The notes beneath the pieces were generated by a model that saw nothing but the letters and a program-made list of their open reading frames with translations, was not told the origin of the DNA and searched no databases. Below are positions 1-5,040 of a stretch of 5,040 bases of DNA, piece by piece. Source of the stretch: Bacillota bacterium (GTDB taxonomy: Bacteria; Bacillota_A; Clostridia; Peptostreptococcales; Anaerovoracaceae); contig JAFTHD010000097.1 of assembly GCA_017457585.1 (NCBI GenBank), positions 1-5,040 on the forward strand, written 5' to 3'. The position numbers and the translations under genes are program-made. Positions within the stretch are counted from its first letter, which is position 1. Each line of letters opens with the position of its first letter.

Positions 1-774
1 GATAACTGCGTTTGCAGACACAGGTGTACCGCATCCCGACAGTTTGCAGTCAAAAGATGATAATTGAAAGAGATACGCGCTGCTCTTGCAGGTTGCCAGA
101 TAATCGCCAATCACCTCTATTGGATTAGGACAGTTTTTTTCAAAGTCAAATGCATCCCTGTAACTTCCGATGTTAACAGATACTTCGTAGGCGTTGCTGT
201 ATTCTGGAGATTCATAGTGCATACCTTTGAAAAGGGTGGCATCGAATTCGTATGAGCCGGAAGTGTGCAGTCCTGATTCTGTCGCCGCATCGATATCGAT
301 TATGTTATTTCCGTTGAGGTATTTGCCGGGTATCTCATCTGCACCTAAAAATCCATCCACTTCTGATTGGGCGACTATGAGTTCAATGCGCCCGTGGCTG
401 TCAGGCCCCAGAAGTGAAGTGAGCCCAACTGCAAGACTGTGATTTGAGTGTGTCATGTCTGCAGTGTCTACCGGGCATAAAAGGGAAACGGAATCAGTTT
501 CCTTCATACCCTCCGTTGCACCGTTTCTCAAAACCATGTAGTGGTCGGATATTTCGACAACTTTTATTTCGTTTGAGTTGGCCCATGATTCCAGATATTC
601 CTCTATCATGCTGAACTTGCTCCCGGAATCAGAGAAGGTGTCGGTAAGATTTGTGTACGTTTCATCGAGGGATGCTTCAAGTTCATCGTTTCTGTCTGTG
701 CTGCCGCCGGTACATCCCGTGAAAAACAGCGCACAGCCAAGTATAATTGCTGCCAGTACGAGAATCCTTTTCAT
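1..774 (-). CDS. Lipoprotein with a PepD-like (M20 family) domain, probable pseudoenzyme; partial, C-terminus off window
   Basis: The minus strand is open from ATG at 774-772 to the window edge, giving 258 codons with no stop. An AAAGGAG ribosome site (plus-strand 784-790) lies 9 nt upstream. The protein starts with a lipoprotein signal peptide (MKR, hydrophobic stretch, then FTGC with C21 as the lipidated cysteine), so it should be anchored outside the membrane. From about residue 54 it follows the order of PepD-type M20 dipeptidases by eye: a beta strand ending LLCPVD (98-103) where they have GHLD; SNHSLAVGL (110-118) for ADNGIGVA; QSEVDGFLGA (136-145) for DEETGMTGA; IIDIDAATESG (158-168) for LINLDSEEEG; NPIEVIGDYL (217-226) for NAIKLL; and SSFDCKLSG...VSANAVI (239-258) for the SSxxGGxxxNAIPREA strand. 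Metal-site positions look lost: HxD histidine to P101, bridging Asp to S110, second Glu to V139. D103, E138 and D162 remain. I infer a non-catalytic, perhaps peptide-binding surface protein. The lipoprotein call is firm; the M20 relationship comes from memory of the family. Confidence 0.7.
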   Translation of the reverse strand, partial: MKRILVLAAIILGCALFFTGCTGGSTDRNDELEASLDETYTNLTDTFSDSGSKFSMIEEYLESWANSNEIKVVEISDHYMVLRNGATEGMKETDSVSLLCPVDTADMTHSNHSLAVGLTSLLGPDSHGRIELIVAQSEVDGFLGADEIPGKYLNGNNIIDIDAATESGLHTSGSYEFDATLFKGMHYESPEYSNAYEVSVNIGSYRDAFDFEKNCPNPIEVIGDYLATCKSSAYLFQLSSFDCKLSGCGTPVSANAVI

Positions 775-794
775 CTGTCTTTTCTCCTTTAGGC

Positions 795-823
795 TGTTAA
801 AAGTTCGCGTATGATGATATAAT
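795..823 (+). promoter_or_regulatory. Candidate promoter for the GNAT gene, overlapping the divergent one
   Basis: A perfect TATAAT stands at 818-823 on the plus strand, sharing five bases with the -10 of the opposing lipoprotein promoter. The -35 at the right distance (795-800, TGTTAA) is poor, so the promoter may be weak or activator-dependent. Start of transcription would be near 830, about 55 nt before the acetyltransferase ATG. The two polymerase sites could not be occupied at the same time. Confidence 0.35.
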
Positions 824-849
824 ACCATATATGAATTTTGAAATGTCAA
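819..849 (-). promoter_or_regulatory. Promoter of the lipoprotein gene
   Basis: Read on the minus strand, a perfect TTGACA (plus 849-844) is followed after 19 nt by TATTAT (plus 824-819), which carries an extended -10 TG one base upstream (TGGTATTAT). The 19-nt spacer is longer than the ideal 17, which the extended -10 can offset. Transcription would start near 812, giving a leader of about 38 nt before the ATG at 774. This is a sequence match only. Confidence 0.55.
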
Positions 850-885
850 GATTTGGTGAAACTTTGTTTTGGATGGGAGCATATT

Positions 886-1431
886 ATGGCAATGGAAATC
901 ATGGAAACGCGGAATTTCATAATCAGGGAAAGCGAATTCAGAGATTATGAATACTTTGCAAAGTGGGAGGCTGACCCTGAAATTATAAGGTACCTTAGTT
1001 TTGATGAGGGAAGGCAATATGAAGATGTTGTCAAGGAATGTTTTCAGAACAAGATGGACTCCACTAAACAGGATTACACGATCATTGACAGGGAAAAGAA
1101 TGCACCGATTGGCAGGATGTACATAAGCCGTATAGACAGGAACAATGATTCTCTGGACGTGACCAAATATTATCTGGATAAAGAATACTGGGGAAGAGGG
1201 GCAGGAAGAGAGATTCTGAAGGAGTTCCTGGAGTACTGCTTCACATTCCTGCACATGGAGAGGGTTACCTTGGACTACTTTACAGGGAACAAGAGAGCCG
1301 CTTCGCTGTATGCCGGAATGGGATTTTCGGGAGAAGGCGTTGCAAGACATGCTACCAAGAAGGACGGAAAATACTACGATCTGCATCTCATGTCCATACT
1401 TCGCTCGGAATTTTTCGGTGAAAATGACTGA
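886..1431 (+). CDS. GNAT family N-acetyltransferase, RimJ/RimL-like
   Basis: This 181-residue protein has the single-domain GNAT fold, which transfers an acetyl group from acetyl-CoA to an amine. It opens with the METRNFIIRE strand and a DYEYFAKWEADPEI helix common in RimJ/RimL-type (Acetyltransf_3) members. The acetyl-CoA motif A is at about 97-113, with the pyrophosphate-binding RGAGR at 104-108 after YLDKEYWG. Motif B, NKRAASLYAGMGF, is at 135-147, and the protein ends in a DLHLMSILRSEF strand. Length is normal for the family. I chose ATG 886 because GGGAG (875-879) lies 6 nt upstream; an in-frame TTG at 838 would add 16 residues with no family likeness and no ribosome site. The substrate (ribosomal protein terminus, small amine or antibiotic) cannot be read from sequence. 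It stands alone: the upstream gene is divergent and rpmB has its own promoter. No clear terminator follows. Confidence 0.85.
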   Translation: MAMEIMETRNFIIRESEFRDYEYFAKWEADPEIIRYLSFDEGRQYEDVVKECFQNKMDSTKQDYTIIDREKNAPIGRMYISRIDRNNDSLDVTKYYLDKEYWGRGAGREILKEFLEYCFTFLHMERVTLDYFTGNKRAASLYAGMGFSGEGVARHATKKDGKYYDLHLMSILRSEFFGEND

Positions 1432-1450
1432 TATTCGGCTAAATTAATCC

Positions 1451-1479
1451 TTGTATTAGTATTTTTGCTGTGCTATAAT
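1451..1479 (+). promoter_or_regulatory. Promoter of rpmB
   Basis: A perfect TATAAT at 1474-1479 is preceded by the extended -10 dinucleotide TG (TGCTATAAT). TTGTAT at 1451-1456 is a partial -35, 17 nt upstream. The predicted start near 1486 leaves a leader of roughly 107 nt before the rpmB ATG, long enough for the hairpins described separately. The match is strong enough to expect activity under the housekeeping sigma factor. Confidence 0.65.
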
Positions 1480-1495
1480 GCTATGTGTTCGAGCG

Positions 1496-1532
1496 CAGAT
1501 TACCGCCTGATGTGGACAGGTTAGGCAGTCTG
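1496..1532 (+). promoter_or_regulatory. Stem-loop in the rpmB leader
   Basis: CAGATT (1496-1501) pairs with AGTCTG (1527-1532), including one G-U pair, and GCCT (1505-1508) pairs with AGGC (1523-1526). A 3-nt bulge (ACC) sits on the 5' side and a 14-nt loop closes the top. The hairpin begins about 10 nt after the predicted transcription start. There is no U-run after it, so it is not a terminator. Ribosomal protein genes are often controlled by their own product binding such leaders; whether this is so here is inference. Confidence 0.4.
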
Positions 1533-1559
1533 ACGAATAAATAAGAAATAATGCGAAAG

Positions 1560-1580
1560 CTTATAAATACTTGTTATAAG
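1560..1580 (+). promoter_or_regulatory. AT-rich hairpin touching the rpmB Shine-Dalgarno
   Basis: CTTATAA (1560-1566) is the exact complement of TTATAAG (1574-1580), with a 7-nt loop. The 3' arm ends in the first bases of the AAGGAGGTG ribosome site (1578-1586), so folding would partly cover it. With only one or two G-C pairs it is weak and could melt easily, making it a mild translational or temperature-dependent brake at most. Confidence 0.35.
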
Positions 1581-1592
1581 GAGGTGCGGCAG

Positions 1593-1784
1593 ATGGCTAA
1601 CAAATGTGAAGTTTGTGGTAAGGGACAGGTTTCCGGAAACAACGTTTCCCATTCTAACAGACACACAAGAAGAAAGTGGAATGCGAATATTCAGACTGTA
1701 AGAATAGACGACAACGGAACAGTTAGAAAAGCAAAGGTATGCACAAGATGCATCAGATCAGGCAAGATTACCCGCGCCATCTAA
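1593..1784 (+). CDS. rpmB: 50S ribosomal protein L28 (bL28)
   Basis: The 63-residue product matches L28 in length and order: MANKCEVCGKG at the N-terminus, then the SHSNRHTRRKW core (19-29), a basic middle, and the VCTRCIRSGKI tail (49-59). L28 is a component of the large ribosomal subunit. Cysteines C5, C8, C50 and C53 form the two CxxC pairs of the zinc-ribbon (C+) form; many bacteria carry a cysteine-free copy instead. ATG 1593 is preferred because AAGGAGGTG (1578-1586) lies 6 nt before it and the family starts with MA; the in-frame ATG at 1551 would add 14 unrelated residues and bury the ribosome site inside the gene. It has its own promoter upstream and a strong hairpin after the stop, so it is mainly monocistronic. 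Confidence 0.97.
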   Translation: MANKCEVCGKGQVSGNNVSHSNRHTRRKWNANIQTVRIDDNGTVRKAKVCTRCIRSGKITRAI

Positions 1785-1796
1785 ATTTTGTTCATA

Positions 1797-1835
1797 AGCG
1801 CTCATCGGATTCCCGGTGGGCGCTGTAATATTTTT
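1797..1835 (+). terminator. Intrinsic terminator or attenuator after rpmB
   Basis: A 12-bp stem without mismatches (1797-1808 with 1813-1824, two G-U pairs) closes a 4-nt ATTC loop. The tract that follows, GTAATATTTTT (1825-1835), is U-rich but interrupted, so release may be incomplete. The hairpin ends 24 nt before the Asp23-family start codon, so read-through from rpmB could supply the next two genes. Confidence 0.8.
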
Positions 1836-1848
1836 CAGAGAGAAAATT

Positions 1849-2253
1849 ATGTTTAAGATCGATACCGTGCATGGGAACATCCATTACGAGGAAAACATAA
1901 TAAGGAAGATCGTAGAAAAGGGCGTGGATTCCTTCGGCGGCAAGGTGCTCCTGTACAACAACAGCAAGAGGCTGCTGGCCGTAGGATCGGGAAGAAAGCC
2001 TGCATCCTCCCTTCAGACAGGGGGTGCCAACACCATCAGGATCAACGATGATGGTGAGGGGAACCTGGATATTACCGTTTATCTCGTGGTGAGATTCGGT
2101 GCGAGTATCAGTAAGGTAACGGACGATCTTTTGGACTATATCTATGAATACGTTGAGAGAATAACGGGAATAATACCCGTCAAAGTTACAGTCAACGTAA
2201 CAGGTGTTTTAAGTAAAAATCTCGTAAGAAGAAACATAGAGGTGAGCAGATAA
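1849..2253 (+). CDS. Asp23/Gls24 family envelope stress-response protein (YloU-like)
   Basis: This protein of 134 residues belongs to the Asp23/Gls24 (DUF322) family. The N-terminal GNIHYEENIIRKIVEKGV (9-26) is the usual G-x-I-x-hydrophobic entry helix. The middle carries the family's strand-helix unit: DITVYLVVRFGASISKV, then a helix LLDYIYEYVERITGI, then the strand VKVTVNVTGV. Family members are small cytoplasmic or membrane-associated proteins induced by alkaline or cell-wall stress; the exact function is unsettled. The YloU subgroup typically lies between rpmB and fakA, which supports the call. ATG 1849 follows only a weak GAGAG site (1838-1842, 6 nt away). An in-frame GTG at 1816 would start inside the terminator stem and is unlikely. 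Its TAA shares one base with the recG ATG (TAATG), implying coupled translation. No good separate promoter was found between the upstream hairpin and this start. Confidence 0.85.
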   Translation: MFKIDTVHGNIHYEENIIRKIVEKGVDSFGGKVLLYNNSKRLLAVGSGRKPASSLQTGGANTIRINDDGEGNLDITVYLVVRFGASISKVTDDLLDYIYEYVERITGIIPVKVTVNVTGVLSKNLVRRNIEVSR

Positions 2254-4283
2254 TGGATCTTCTCGATTCCTTGACAACATTAAAAGGCGTCGGCCCTAAA
2301 AAGGCGGAGGCTTTGTCACGTCTCGGCATAGATACCCTTGAAGATTTGATTCTGTTCTTCCCAAGGAGCTACGAAGACAGGAGCAGCGTTAAGGAAATTG
2401 CCGGTCTTGTCTCCGGTGAAAAGGCTCTCGTCAAGGCGAGGGTGATCAGAAAGTACATAAACAGATACGGCAGGAAGCAGCGGCTCGTACTAAAGGTCAG
2501 GGATTTGACCGGCGGTATTGACGTTGTTTTTTTTAATGCTTCCTATATCGCAAAGGCTGTGCAGGAAGGTGAGGAGTACCTGTTCTTCGGCCAGGTGAGC
2601 CAGTCGAGAGCCCACCTTCAGATGGTGCACCCGTCCTTTGAAAAAGATGATGGAAGGAGAGGGCTCGTTCCCGTGTATCCCCTTACAAAAGGCATATCCC
2701 AAAACGAGATACGAAAGCTTCAGAGCAAGGTGAGGGAACTGTACGCTGAAGCGGAGGAGATGCTCCCTTCAGAAATCCTTGAGAATAACAGGCTCTGCCC
2801 TATGGAATATGCCCTTGAGAACATCCACTATGCGAGGGATGTGAAGGCGCTCCAGGAAGCGAGATACAGGTTTATATACGATGAGCTTCTCGTGCTCCAG
2901 ACGGGACTCTTTGCGGTAAGGAGAAATCTGCGAAATTCGGAAAACGGCATATCCTTTGACAGTAGGGTGGACATATCGGAATATACGGAATTGCTGCCCT
3001 ACAGGCTTACGGGTGCTCAGGAACGGGCCGTGACTGAGATCATGGCAGACCTTGAAAGCAGCAAGGTGATGAACAGGCTGATCCAGGGCGACGTAGGCTC
3101 AGGTAAGACAGCGGTGGCTGAGATAGCCATGTTCAAGGCGGTACGATCCGGCTATCAGGCGGTTATGATGGCGCCTACGGAGATCCTTGCAAGGCAGCAC
3201 TACGAGGGATTCTGCGACGCCTTTCACTCATGCGGAATCAATGTAGGACTTCTGACCGGCTCTATGGGGGCTGCGGCAAGAAGGGAGCTGCTCAGTGAAC
3301 TGAAGTCAGGGGAAGTCGACATACTCGTAGGCACGCACGCCGTAATCCAGCCGGATGTTGAGTTTAAGCGTCTGGGACTTGTGATTACGGATGAGCAGCA
3401 CAGGTTCGGCGTAAATCAGAGGATGAGCCTCAAGGAAAAGGGCGAAAATCCCAACATGCTGGTCATGACAGCAACGCCGATACCAAGGACCCTTGCCGTT
3501 GTGCTCTACGGCGATCTGGACGTCTCTATCATCGATGAGATGCCGCCGGGAAGGAAGCCTGTAGACACGAGGTGCGTCAGCGCAAAGGAGCGCGCGGCGG
3601 TCTACGACTTCGTTGAGGAACGGCTGAGAGACGGAGGCCAGACCTATGTCGTAACGCCACTCATAGAGGAGTCTGAGGCCATCGATGCAAGGTCTGCAGA
3701 AGAGGTCTACGAGGAGCTGTCAGGAAGGTTTTCTTCATACAACGTTGCCCTTATACACGGAGCCATGAAGCAGGACGAAAAGGACAGGATCATGAATCTT
3801 TTTGCAGATGGGGAAATCGATGTGCTCGTTGCGACGGTTGTAATAGAGGTTGGAATCAATGTGCCCAATGCAACGGTCATGGTTATCGAAAACGCGGAGA
3901 GATTCGGACTCGCCCAGCTTCATCAGCTTAGAGGCAGAGTGGGAAGAGGCAGCGCCAAGTCATATTGCAGGCTGATCATAGGATCTGAGTCGGAGCTTGC
4001 CATAAAGCGCGGCAGGATCATGGAGCAATCGGGAGACGGCTTTTTCATCGCAGAAGAGGACCTGAAGCTGAGAGGCCCCGGGGAAATCTTTGGGACGAGA
4101 CAGCACGGCCTGCCGGACCTTAACATTGCGGATCTTGCAAGGCACATCAAGGTGCTGGATCACGCCAAGGAGACAGCTGCTTCAATCGTAAGGGAAGACC
4201 CGTCTCTTGAGATGGCGAAGCACGCTGCGCTAAGGAGACGCGTGGTGAAACTTTTTGGAGAAGATTTCATGCTAAATCTTTAA
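2253..4283 (+). CDS. recG: ATP-dependent DNA helicase RecG
   Basis: Full-length RecG of 676 residues (family about 680-690). It remodels stalled replication forks and branches Holliday-type junctions, using ATP to drive strand reversal. The N-terminal LKGVGPKKAEALSRLGI segment (10-26) is a helix-hairpin-helix-like entry, followed by the OB-fold wedge domain (about 55-150) that grips the fork. Helicase motifs are intact: LTGAQ (252-256), Walker A GDVGSGKT (279-286), APTEILA (307-313), DEQH box (380-383), TAT (406-408), VATVVIEVGINVP (526-538) and QLHQLRGRVGRG (555-566). The RecG-specific TRG region follows at about 593-619, with DLKLRGPGEIFGTRQHG. The start ATG overlaps the stop of the Asp23 gene; the ribosome site GGTGAG (2241-2246) lies 6 nt upstream, inside that gene. 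Co-transcription with the Asp23 gene is therefore likely. There is no terminator directly after the stop. Confidence 0.97.
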   Translation: MDLLDSLTTLKGVGPKKAEALSRLGIDTLEDLILFFPRSYEDRSSVKEIAGLVSGEKALVKARVIRKYINRYGRKQRLVLKVRDLTGGIDVVFFNASYIAKAVQEGEEYLFFGQVSQSRAHLQMVHPSFEKDDGRRGLVPVYPLTKGISQNEIRKLQSKVRELYAEAEEMLPSEILENNRLCPMEYALENIHYARDVKALQEARYRFIYDELLVLQTGLFAVRRNLRNSENGISFDSRVDISEYTELLPYRLTGAQERAVTEIMADLESSKVMNRLIQGDVGSGKTAVAEIAMFKAVRSGYQAVMMAPTEILARQHYEGFCDAFHSCGINVGLLTGSMGAAARRELLSELKSGEVDILVGTHAVIQPDVEFKRLGLVITDEQHRFGVNQRMSLKEKGENPNMLVMTATPIPRTLAVVLYGDLDVSIIDEMPPGRKPVDTRCVSAKERAAVYDFVEERLRDGGQTYVVTPLIEESEAIDARSAEEVYEELSGRFSSYNVALIHGAMKQDEKDRIMNLFADGEIDVLVATVVIEVGINVPNATVMVIENAERFGLAQLHQLRGRVGRGSAKSYCRLIIGSESELAIKRGRIMEQSGDGFFIAEEDLKLRGPGEIFGTRQHGLPDLNIADLARHIKVLDHAKETAASIVREDPSLEMAKHAALRRRVVKLFGEDFMLNL

Positions 4284-4307
4284 TATAGAGCTGTCATATG
4301 GTATGAT
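4279..4307 (+). promoter_or_regulatory. Candidate folE promoter
   Basis: TATGAT (4302-4307) carries an extended -10 (TGGTATGAT), and TTTAAT (4279-4284), a partial -35 match, sits 17 nt upstream across the recG stop codon. Transcription would start near 4314, only a few bases before the riboswitch P1 stem at 4321, which is where a riboswitch transcript would be expected to start. That agreement raises confidence over the bare sequence match. Confidence 0.5.
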
Positions 4308-4320
4308 TCAATTAGTGAAA

Positions 4321-4427
4321 TGTAAAGTAGGATTTCATGCGATTAGTGTCCCATGGATGGGGAGTTGCCAGGGAACGAATAAGCCGGCTTATATTCGGCT
4401 TGCGGTATGAAATCTGCACCCGTTACA
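4321..4427 (+). promoter_or_regulatory. Tetrahydrofolate (THF-I) riboswitch aptamer controlling folE
   Basis: The RNA matches the THF-I riboswitch in helix order and conserved joins. P1 is TGTAA (4321-4325) with TTACA (4423-4427). The conserved AGTAG follows at 4326-4330. P2 is a perfect 8-bp stem, GATTTCAT (4331-4338) with ATGAAATC (4407-4414). GCGATTAGTGT (4339-4349) corresponds to GCGUUAAGUGU of known members. P3 is TCCC (4349-4352) with GGGA (4371-4374), its loop holding TGGGGAGTTGCC (4358-4369). ACGAA (4375-4379) leads into P4, AAGCCG (4381-4386) with CGGCTT (4396-4401). GCGGT and TGCACCCG (4415-4422) complete the core. GGGG at 4359-4362 can pair with CCC at 4419-4421 as the expected long-range pseudoknot. 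The class binds reduced folates and usually represses folate synthesis or transport genes; folE directly downstream fits exactly. Confidence 0.9.
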
Positions 4428-4465
4428 AATATGGATGGATTCATCTCGCTTGTAAGGGAAACGCT

Positions 4466-4502
4466 TATTCTCCCGCATGAGCGGGATTTTTTTAGGAGAA
4501 TA
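4466..4502 (+). promoter_or_regulatory. folE ribosome binding site with complementary sequestering strand
   Basis: The folE Shine-Dalgarno AGGAG (4494-4498) lies 7 nt before the ATG. GGAGAATA (4495-4502) is the exact 8-nt complement of TATTCTCC (4466-4473), so the ribosome site can be paired away. The 5' strand overlaps the left arm of the terminator, so the two structures exclude each other: any transcript that escapes termination could still be held back at translation. Pairing is seen in the sequence; the regulatory use is inferred. Confidence 0.5.
4471..4493 (+). terminator. Intrinsic terminator in the folE leader (riboswitch expression platform)
   Basis: TCCCGC (4471-4476) pairs with GCGGGA (4481-4486) around an ATGA loop, followed by seven T (4487-4493). 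It lies between the aptamer and the folE ribosome site, so forming it stops transcription before folE. It would also catch read-through from recG. THF binding is expected to favour it, as folate genes are normally turned off by this riboswitch class. Confidence 0.85.
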
Positions 4503-4505
4503 TTT

Positions 4506-5040
4506 ATGGATTCAGAAAAAATCAAAGAAGGAGTTAAACTCATACTGGAAGGAATCGGAGAAGATGTTGACAGGGAAGGCCTTAAGGATACGCCCGACAG
4601 GGTAGCGAGAGCATGCGGCGAGATATTCGGCGGCATGAAGCTGGATCCTGCCGAGCACTACGTTAAAAAGTTCAAGGCTAACAACAACAACATGGTGATT
4701 GAGCACGATATACCGTTCTGCTCCATGTGCGAACACCACCTGCTGCCATTTTACGGCAAGGCTCATGTGGCCTACATTCCTGACGATCAGGTGGCAGGCC
4801 TTTCGAAGCTTGCGAGAACCGTCGAAACCTTTGCGAGAAGACCGCAGATTCAGGAGAACATGACGGCGCAGATTGCAGACGCCATAAACGATAATCTGGG
4901 TACCAAGGGTGTCATGGTGCTGATCGAAGCAGAGCACATGTGCATGACGATGAGAGGCGTCAACAAACCGGGGACGAAGACCATCACGACGGTCACGAGA
5001 GGTGCGTTTGACAGGAACTTTGATCTGCAGCAGGCATTCC
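4506..5040 (+). CDS. folE: GTP cyclohydrolase I (FolE), partial at the 3' edge
   Basis: The 178 residues visible (plus one base) cover nearly the whole enzyme, usually about 185-190 residues in this compact form. FolE converts GTP to 7,8-dihydroneopterin triphosphate and formate, the entry step to folate (and, in some organisms, pterin and queuosine) synthesis, acting as a toroidal homodecamer in the cytoplasm. The early [11 protein letters not shown] (26-36) is the family signature helix. The zinc/catalytic motif is [21 protein letters not shown], with C75 and H78 as zinc ligands, H77 catalytic, and the third ligand C146 in [11 protein letters not shown]144 matches the other catalytic histidine. 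GLSKLART (98-105) and the TRGAF segment (164-168) are also intact. All expected active-site residues are present, so this is the zinc-dependent IA type. ATG 4506 is set by AGGAG at 4494-4498. It is controlled by the THF riboswitch just upstream. Confidence 0.97.
   Translation, partial: MDSEKIKEGVKLILEGIGEDVDREGLKDTPDRVARACGEIFGGMKLDPAEHYVKKFKANNNNMVIEHDIPFCSMCEHHLLPFYGKAHVAYIPDDQVAGLSKLARTVETFARRPQIQENMTAQIADAINDNLGTKGVMVLIEAEHMCMTMRGVNKPGTKTITTVTRGAFDRNFDLQQAF

Noticed and set aside
64..814. Plus-strand open frames at 64-255, 227-442 and 578-814
   Set aside because: They lie opposite the minus-strand lipoprotein gene, lack ribosome sites and have no recognisable domains; the minus strand has a signal peptide, an RBS and a continuous open frame.
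838..885. Earlier TTG start for the acetyltransferase
   Set aside because: The extra 16 residues have no family likeness and no ribosome site; ATG 886 has GGGAG 6 nt upstream.
1411..1427. Possible terminator at the end of the acetyltransferase gene (TTTTC / GAAAA hairpin)
   Set aside because: Only five A-T-rich pairs, located inside the coding region and without a T-run after it.
1551..1592. Earlier ATG for L28
   Set aside because: It would place the AAGGAGGTG ribosome site inside the gene and add residues absent from the family.
2490..4163. Minus-strand open frames inside recG (2490-2702, 3735-3923, 3923-4150, 3960-4163)
   Set aside because: They are antisense shadows of an intact, fully conserved recG and show no protein features of their own.
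4379..4392. Perfect 14-nt palindrome ATAAGCCGGCTTAT as an operator or protein-binding site
   Set aside because: It falls within the P4 arm of the riboswitch and is explained by RNA pairing there, although an extra DNA role cannot be excluded.
4343..4937. Minus-strand open frames across the folE leader and folE (4343-4636, 4512-4937)
   Set aside because: The plus strand encodes an intact FolE active site and the leader is a riboswitch; the antisense frames have no support.
1..5040. CRISPR arrays, insertion sequences, tRNA or rRNA genes, attachment sites
   Set aside because: No spaced direct repeats, transposase-like frames, terminal inverted repeats or tRNA-like cloverleaf elements were found on reading both strands.

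Overview
The window reads as chromosomal DNA of a low-to-moderate GC Gram-positive anaerobe, most likely in class Clostridia. The basis is a C-x2-C zinc-ribbon L28, an rpmB / Asp23-Gls24 / recG neighbourhood typical of Firmicutes, strong AGGAGG-type ribosome binding sites, frequent AGA/AGG arginine codons, and a tetrahydrofolate (THF) riboswitch in front of folE. The genus cannot be fixed from the sequence. Nothing points to a phage, insertion sequence, CRISPR array or recent transfer.

Layout. On the minus strand, 1-774 is the N-terminal 258 codons of a lipoprotein gene that runs off the left edge. After its signal peptide it resembles PepD-type M20 metallopeptidases, but several metal-site positions appear to be replaced. 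From 775 to 885 a divergent promoter region separates it from a plus-strand GNAT acetyltransferase (886-1431). A promoter and a structured leader (1451-1592) precede rpmB (1593-1784), which ends in a strong hairpin (1797-1824). Just 24 nt beyond that hairpin starts an Asp23/Gls24-family gene (1849-2253). It overlaps the start codon of full-length recG (2253-4283) by one base. Between recG and the next gene lie a probable promoter, a THF-I riboswitch aptamer (4321-4427), an intrinsic terminator (4471-4493) and an RBS that can be paired away. folE (GTP cyclohydrolase I) begins at 4506 and is cut by the right edge about ten residues before its usual end.

How the parts relate. rpmB, the Asp23 gene and recG form a translation/maintenance cluster. 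In Bacillus-type genomes yloU, fakA and sda genes lie between rpmB and recG; here the Asp23 gene abuts recG directly and fakA is absent from that slot. folE is a separate regulated unit: its product makes 7,8-dihydroneopterin triphosphate, the first committed step of folate synthesis, and the riboswitch lets the end product THF control it. No terminator was found right after recG, so recG read-through transcripts would also pass through the riboswitch.

The items most worth following up are the apparently degenerate M20-fold lipoprotein, the alternative pairings in the folE leader, and the possible attenuation point between rpmB and the Asp23-recG pair. No wholly new multi-gene system is evident.
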